Part shown: positions 60,766 to 64,000 of the stretch, in pieces
Numbering within the stretch: position 1 is the first letter of the stretch
Layout: every line of letters starts with the position of its first letter
Source: Acanthosepion lycidas
Lineage: Eukaryota; Mollusca; Cephalopoda; Sepiida; Sepiidae
Assembly: GCA_963932145.1 (NCBI GenBank)
Contig: OZ010573.1
Coordinates: 22,788,565 to 22,852,564, forward strand
Direction: 5' to 3'
Length of the DNA stretch: 64,000 nucleotides
Made by a program: the position numbers and the translations under genes
The notes under the pieces: model-generated
Databases searched by the model: none
Told to the model about the DNA's origin: nothing
Seen by the model: only the letters and a program-made list of their open reading frames with translations

Positions 60766-61110
60766 GAAAAATATACAGAAAAAACAAACAAAAATCTTAA
60801 TATGCAATTATGCTGTATTAATGTTAATGTAATGTCAACGTCGGACGTTTCGGTCCATTTAGACCATCATCAGGACATATTCATAAAACATAATTAACAT
60901 TAGACTATATTCAATTCAACATGAAAAAGACGATGGACATAAGAGCAAGATTAATCCAAACAGAAATTTTTATATAAGATCAGCGTTCCGTTTGGATTAG
61001 TCTTGCTCTTAAATAGACCGAAACGTCCGACGTTGACATTATATTAACATTAATACAGCATAATTGCATATTAAGATTTTTGTTTGTTTTTTCTGTATAT
61101 TTTTCTTCAT
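60761..61110. mobile_element. Foldback with 100-bp arms carrying hammerhead-like motifs
   Basis: Arms 60761-60860 and 61011-61110 are near-perfect inverse copies (ATGAAGAAAAATATACAG ... TGTCAACGTCGGACGTTTCG). The 150-base core has a second inverted pair, AGCAAGATTAATCCAAAC / GTTTGGATTAGTCTTGCT, so it can fold twice. (TA)n arrays bound both sides (to 60761 and from 61138). The left arm extends into GGTCC-ATTTA-GACC-ATCATCAGG (minus-strand hammerhead-like core). Confidence 0.85.
60847..60873 (-). other. Hammerhead-core-like motif, site 6 (best)
   Basis: Minus strand: CTGATGA, T, stem GGTC, loop TAAATG, stem GACC, GAAAC, then GTCCGACGTTGAC. CTGATGA...GAAAC is the invariant hammerhead core sequence with a 4-bp stem II. 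A partial second copy (GACCGAAACGTCCGACG) lies in the right arm at 61015-61030 on the plus strand without CTGATGA. Confidence 0.4.
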
Positions 61111-61137
61111 ACTGTCGGATCTATATCCATATATTTG

Positions 61138-61202
<65 letters not shown>
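61138..61202. repeat. (TA)n microsatellite
   Basis: About 32 TA units between the foldback and a tRNA-type SINE. Confidence 0.95.
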
Positions 61203-61206
<4 letters not shown>

Positions 61207-61440
61207 TCGGATTGAGGAATCGGAGAGTCGAGTTCGAATTCCACTCTAATGAACTGAAATTCTACTGTAATGGATTCATACCTTTCCCAAGGTACGAATC
61301 CTTCTCTTCTCCCCCGCCCCCCAGCTATGGGTAAATAGCTGGACAGACCGTGTTCTATAGCCTTGTATGGCAATTGATCTACCACAGAAAGAAATGGCAA
61401 CCTACTGCGGGAAAATATGCCTCGTCAGTCATGTATCGAA
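61203..61440 (+). mobile_element. tRNA-derived SINE
   Basis: CGGTTCGGATTGAGGAATCG, then GAGTCGAGTTCGAATTCC (B box), CCTTTCCCAAGGTACGAATC, CCCCCAGCTATGGGTAAATA, GTTCTATAGCCTTGTATGGC and AATTGATCTACCAC, then a GTCAGTCATG end. The CCAGCTATGGGTAA block is shared with the 5S-headed SINE tail at 55178-55190, so the two families share body modules. Confidence 0.75.
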
Positions 61441-61727
61441 AGATACATGATCGCCTAAGCGTTTATCACGCATAGCACATAACTGACTGAATACCAGAAT
61501 GAATTTGTCTTCTTGGCCACAATCTATACAAACATTATTGAGCTGAGTTGTATCTTCTGAAATCATTACTGTCATTAATTTTCAAAATAAATCAGAAAAT
61601 TTCATTTTTTTTTTTTTTTCATAATCATTAGTTTCTCAATCTTTTGACTCAAAGTTTTATATGCGGAAAAGGTTTATAAGTCTCATTCCAGAAAATACAA
61701 GTACAAGCCAGAAACTAAAATAAATGT
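61441..61727. other. Anonymous sequence
   Basis: A T-run at 61603-61619 is the only structure seen. Confidence 0.4.
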
Positions 61728-62026
61728 ATTCTAGAATATGGAATCTTTATAACTCAATATCCAATTTAGAATTCTAGAATATGGAATCTTTATAACTCAA
61801 TATACAATTTAGAATTCTAAAATAAGGAATCCTTATAACGCAATATCCAGTTTAGAATTCTAGAATATGGAATGTTTATAACTCATAATCCAATTTAGAA
61901 TTCTGGAATAAGGAATCTTTATAACTCATATACGAATTTAGAATTCTAGAATAAGTTATCTTTATAACTCAATATCCAATTTAGAATTCTAGAATAAGGA
62001 ATCTTTATAATTCAATATCCGATTTA
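61728..62026 (+). repeat. 43-bp tandem repeat, seven copies
   Basis: Units AGAATTCTAGAATATGGAAT then CTTTATAACTCAATATCCAATTT. Units differ at several sites (ATATGG against ATAAGG, CTCAATATCC against CTCATAATCC), so the array is old. AGAATTCT is itself palindromic. Confidence 0.9.
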
Positions 62027-62406
62027 GACACCTCCTCCACGTTTTTATTGTGTGGCGCTCTGCTTGAAATGGGATCGTCACTATACACTTCATAAACATT
62101 GGCGTATGGATCAGTTATAACAAATTTAGGAGATGACAAAAGGAAATTGAACATAGAACAGACGGCACTAAGGGTAGTTTCGCCCAACAGTGCAAGTTGC
62201 TACAAAACCAAAACATAAATTTGAAAACTTGTGTCATGTTCTTATCTAGCCTCATCAGATCGAACCCTCCATATGGATTTTATTCTTTTCACCCTGTACC
62301 CGGCCTAAGAGTCACTCGCGGTCGAGGATTACAAAGTAACAGGTACCACCCAAGCAAACTGATAATGTCACCAAGACACAAGAGACCACCTGAAGTGAAA
62401 AAGAAT

Positions 62407-62700
62407 GAAAATATTTTAGAAGAAACCGGAAACCCAGTCCTAAACAGGAAACAAAACGAAAGAAAACTTCTATTCCTGTTCAAATGACCGGGGAAGAGTG
62501 TGAACCGGGCCAAATTGAACGTATCTGAGGAAAAAAAAGTATATAAATAGTAAATAAAATTTCAGATTTTGGGGCGGAGACGTTAGAAATATAGAACTGA
62601 AGTATATTTTAGAAGGAACCAGAAACCCAATCCTAAAAAAAGATAAAGGATAAACCTCTACTCCTGTCCAAAAAACCGGGGTGGTGTGTGAAGTGGGCGA
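62407..62700 (+). repeat. Diverged tandem duplication (62407-62512, 62602-62700)
   Basis: Shared order: TATTTTAGAAG(A/G)AACC(G/A)GAAACCCA(G/A)TCCTAAA, then ATTCCTGTTCAAA against ACTCCTGTCCAAA, CCGGGG and GTGTGTGAA-type ends. Non-coding. Confidence 0.65.
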
Positions 62701-63515
62701 TCGGCGAACCTATCTACTAATGAATGCCGAACCTGTTCAGAAATACCTAGACTGTCAGTTGTATACAACAGCTTTTTAAGATCAATGATTAAAATGGCTT
62801 TGAGTGAGTGAAGCCTGTGGCTTTTGCCAAGGACCCCACACTTCTTTGAACCTTGTAAACTGGCTCTGCAAAATTACCAATAACTGTAGTAAATAACAGA
62901 AACCACAACACTTGAAGACTATCAACAGCTGCAACATCTAAAATGGATAGCATATATAATTCGAAGAGAAAATAATAACATAGATGTTAACGTTCAACAC
63001 TAATTTAAAGAAATGGTCAGGAAGGAAACCTCTATCAAATAGTGGAAAGAGCCATAACAGCTACTGGACTTGAGAAAACTATTTTCCTGAAAAATTGTTT
63101 TAAGAAAAGCATTTTACAAATTTCAACGAAAAGCTGCACTAGCTGCTCGGTCAATGAATGCCAAATCTTTCCTTATAGGGAAACGGATAATATTTATAAT
63201 TACTATTACTAATCTGGAATTAAGCAAGTGTGACTAAAGGAATAATGCTCTTAATTTCAAGGCATTTATTTTACCTCTGTATCCCATATGTGAACAGTTG
63301 ACAAATGAATTGTTAATGGAGAAAAGTAATTTCGGTAAGTTAAAATTCCCGCTTAAAGCCCAGTCATATTGCTATCCATTCTGCTTACTTTAATGAACGG
63401 TCACCTCCGCCGGATAAATGACGCCGTAGTCTGCCCCATCTCATCCTCAAATAGTCGAATATAAAGATGTGTGAATACGTGCGATTTATAGGTTAATCGG
63501 AGGAGAGGTCTTCTT
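62701..63515. other. Anonymous sequence
   Basis: No repeat family or coding remnant recognised. Confidence 0.45.
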
Positions 63516-63519
63516 TTTT

Positions 63520-63539
63520 GGGGGTGGGGGGTGGGGGGT
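63520..63539 (+). other. Potential G-quadruplex
   Basis: Three G-runs of 5, 6 and 6 separated by single T, preceded by a T-run. Enough guanines for a two- or three-tetrad quadruplex. Confidence 0.6.
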
Positions 63540-63650
63540 AAAACTTTCGTTTATTCTTGTCACCCTTCTCACGACATCTTCTGACTAATACCTTCTGACA
63601 TCTTCTCAAAATATGCTTCACTTGTGCACACTTCCTTCTCGCTCGGAGCT

Positions 63651-63842
63651 CTTAATTCATCGGCCTCCGAACCGATCGGCCCACATATGCCCGACAGTAG
63701 CACAAACATCCGTCTGCCCCAGCCGCCAAACACCGTTCTCTACCAACAACCACCAATCCTTCTCCAGCAGACAAGTTCCAGTAGCAGCGTCTTTGAGTGC
63801 GGTCATCTGCCTACGTCACATAGGTCAAGAAAAGCGATGTAG
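63651..63842 (+). CDS. Weak candidate exon (Pro/Gln/Ser-rich)
   Basis: One frame reads LNSSASEPIGPHMPDSSTNI, RLPQPPNTVLYQQPPILLQQ and TSSSSSVFECGHLPTSHRS before a stop at 63840-63842. Composition (P, Q and S runs; GC-richer than its surroundings) is what a disordered region of a host protein looks like. A pyrimidine-rich CTTCCTTCTCGCTCGGAG precedes it and could be a 3' splice site. No good donor is visible; CATAGGTCAAG near 63821 is the nearest. No family recognised. Equally it may be part of an unrecognised repeat. Confidence 0.2.
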   Translation, partial: LNSSASEPIGPHMPDSSTNIRLPQPPNTVLYQQPPILLQQTSSSSSVFECGHLPTSHRSRKAM

Positions 63843-64000
63843 AGAGATATGGTCACGGGAAGGGTTGAGAAACAGGAAATGAAGACAGTGTCAACAATAA
63901 GGTCTCTTTTTTTCCCAAGACTGGAAAGCCCCCGAGCCGTTTAAAGAAAGGCCAGTGCGAGAGAGGGTCATATTGCAAATAGTCGAGATGGATAAAGAAG

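Overview
The window reads as non-genic DNA from an animal genome rich in mobile elements. No convincing intact host gene is visible. It is AT-rich and carries about two dozen long (TA)n arrays, 5S-rRNA-derived and tRNA-derived SINEs, CR1/jockey-type, RTE-type and R2/NeSL-like LINEs, a Ty3/gypsy element, and many Tc1/mariner, hAT-like, piggyBac-like and Helitron-like remnants. This mix fits a cephalopod mollusc, most probably an octopus. That assignment is inference from repeat types remembered from such genomes; no host gene here fixes the species.

Layout. 0.4-7 kb: hAT-like remnant, 5S-headed SINE, CR1-like LINE 3' end, Tc1/mariner fragment, a clean 269-bp piggyBac-type MITE and an RTE-type LINE fragment. 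7-8.2 kb: an 80-bp MADE1-like palindrome, two foldback elements and a SINE, separated by (TA)n arrays. 8.2-11.3 kb: mostly anonymous. 11.3-16.4 kb: a minus-strand LINE with reverse transcriptase and a C-terminal restriction-like endonuclease, broken by three stops, one frameshift and a 1.64-kb LTR-like insertion, followed by two more 80-bp palindromes. 17.9-22.5 kb: a minus-strand gypsy element with both LTRs and decayed protease, RT, RNase H and integrase. 22.6-31.9 kb: internally deleted Tc1/mariner, LINE fragments, a head-to-head mariner palindrome, SINEs, a second gypsy-leader copy and a 0.64-kb foldback. 32.8-35.4 kb: an old AT-rich direct duplication. 36.5-38.6 kb: about 45 copies of a 48-bp minisatellite. 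39-44 kb: LINE and mariner remnants, LTR-like direct repeats and a second TTAA element. 44.2-45.7 kb: a 31-bp satellite with a 217-bp higher-order period. 46.8-50.3 kb: dense (TA)n arrays between foldbacks and LINE pieces. 52.7-53.6 kb: a mariner with 67-bp inverted repeats and TA duplication, deleted in the middle. 54.6-61.4 kb: 5S SINEs, an exact 144-bp duplication, a Helitron-like element, another foldback and a tRNA-type SINE. 61.7-64 kb: a 43-bp tandem repeat and one low-confidence exon-like segment at the right edge.

There is no operon-like logic: the coding remnants are independent mobile-element proteins. The most notable signals are (1) foldback elements repeatedly bounded by (TA)n arrays, (2) a dispersed TGAWGA-stem-GAAA motif resembling a hammerhead-ribozyme core, (3) several 5S-rRNA-headed retroposons, one split by a 144-bp segment that recurs exactly 1.6 kb away, and (4) two large minisatellites with internal organisation. 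All similarity statements come from reading the sequence and from family knowledge; no database search was run.
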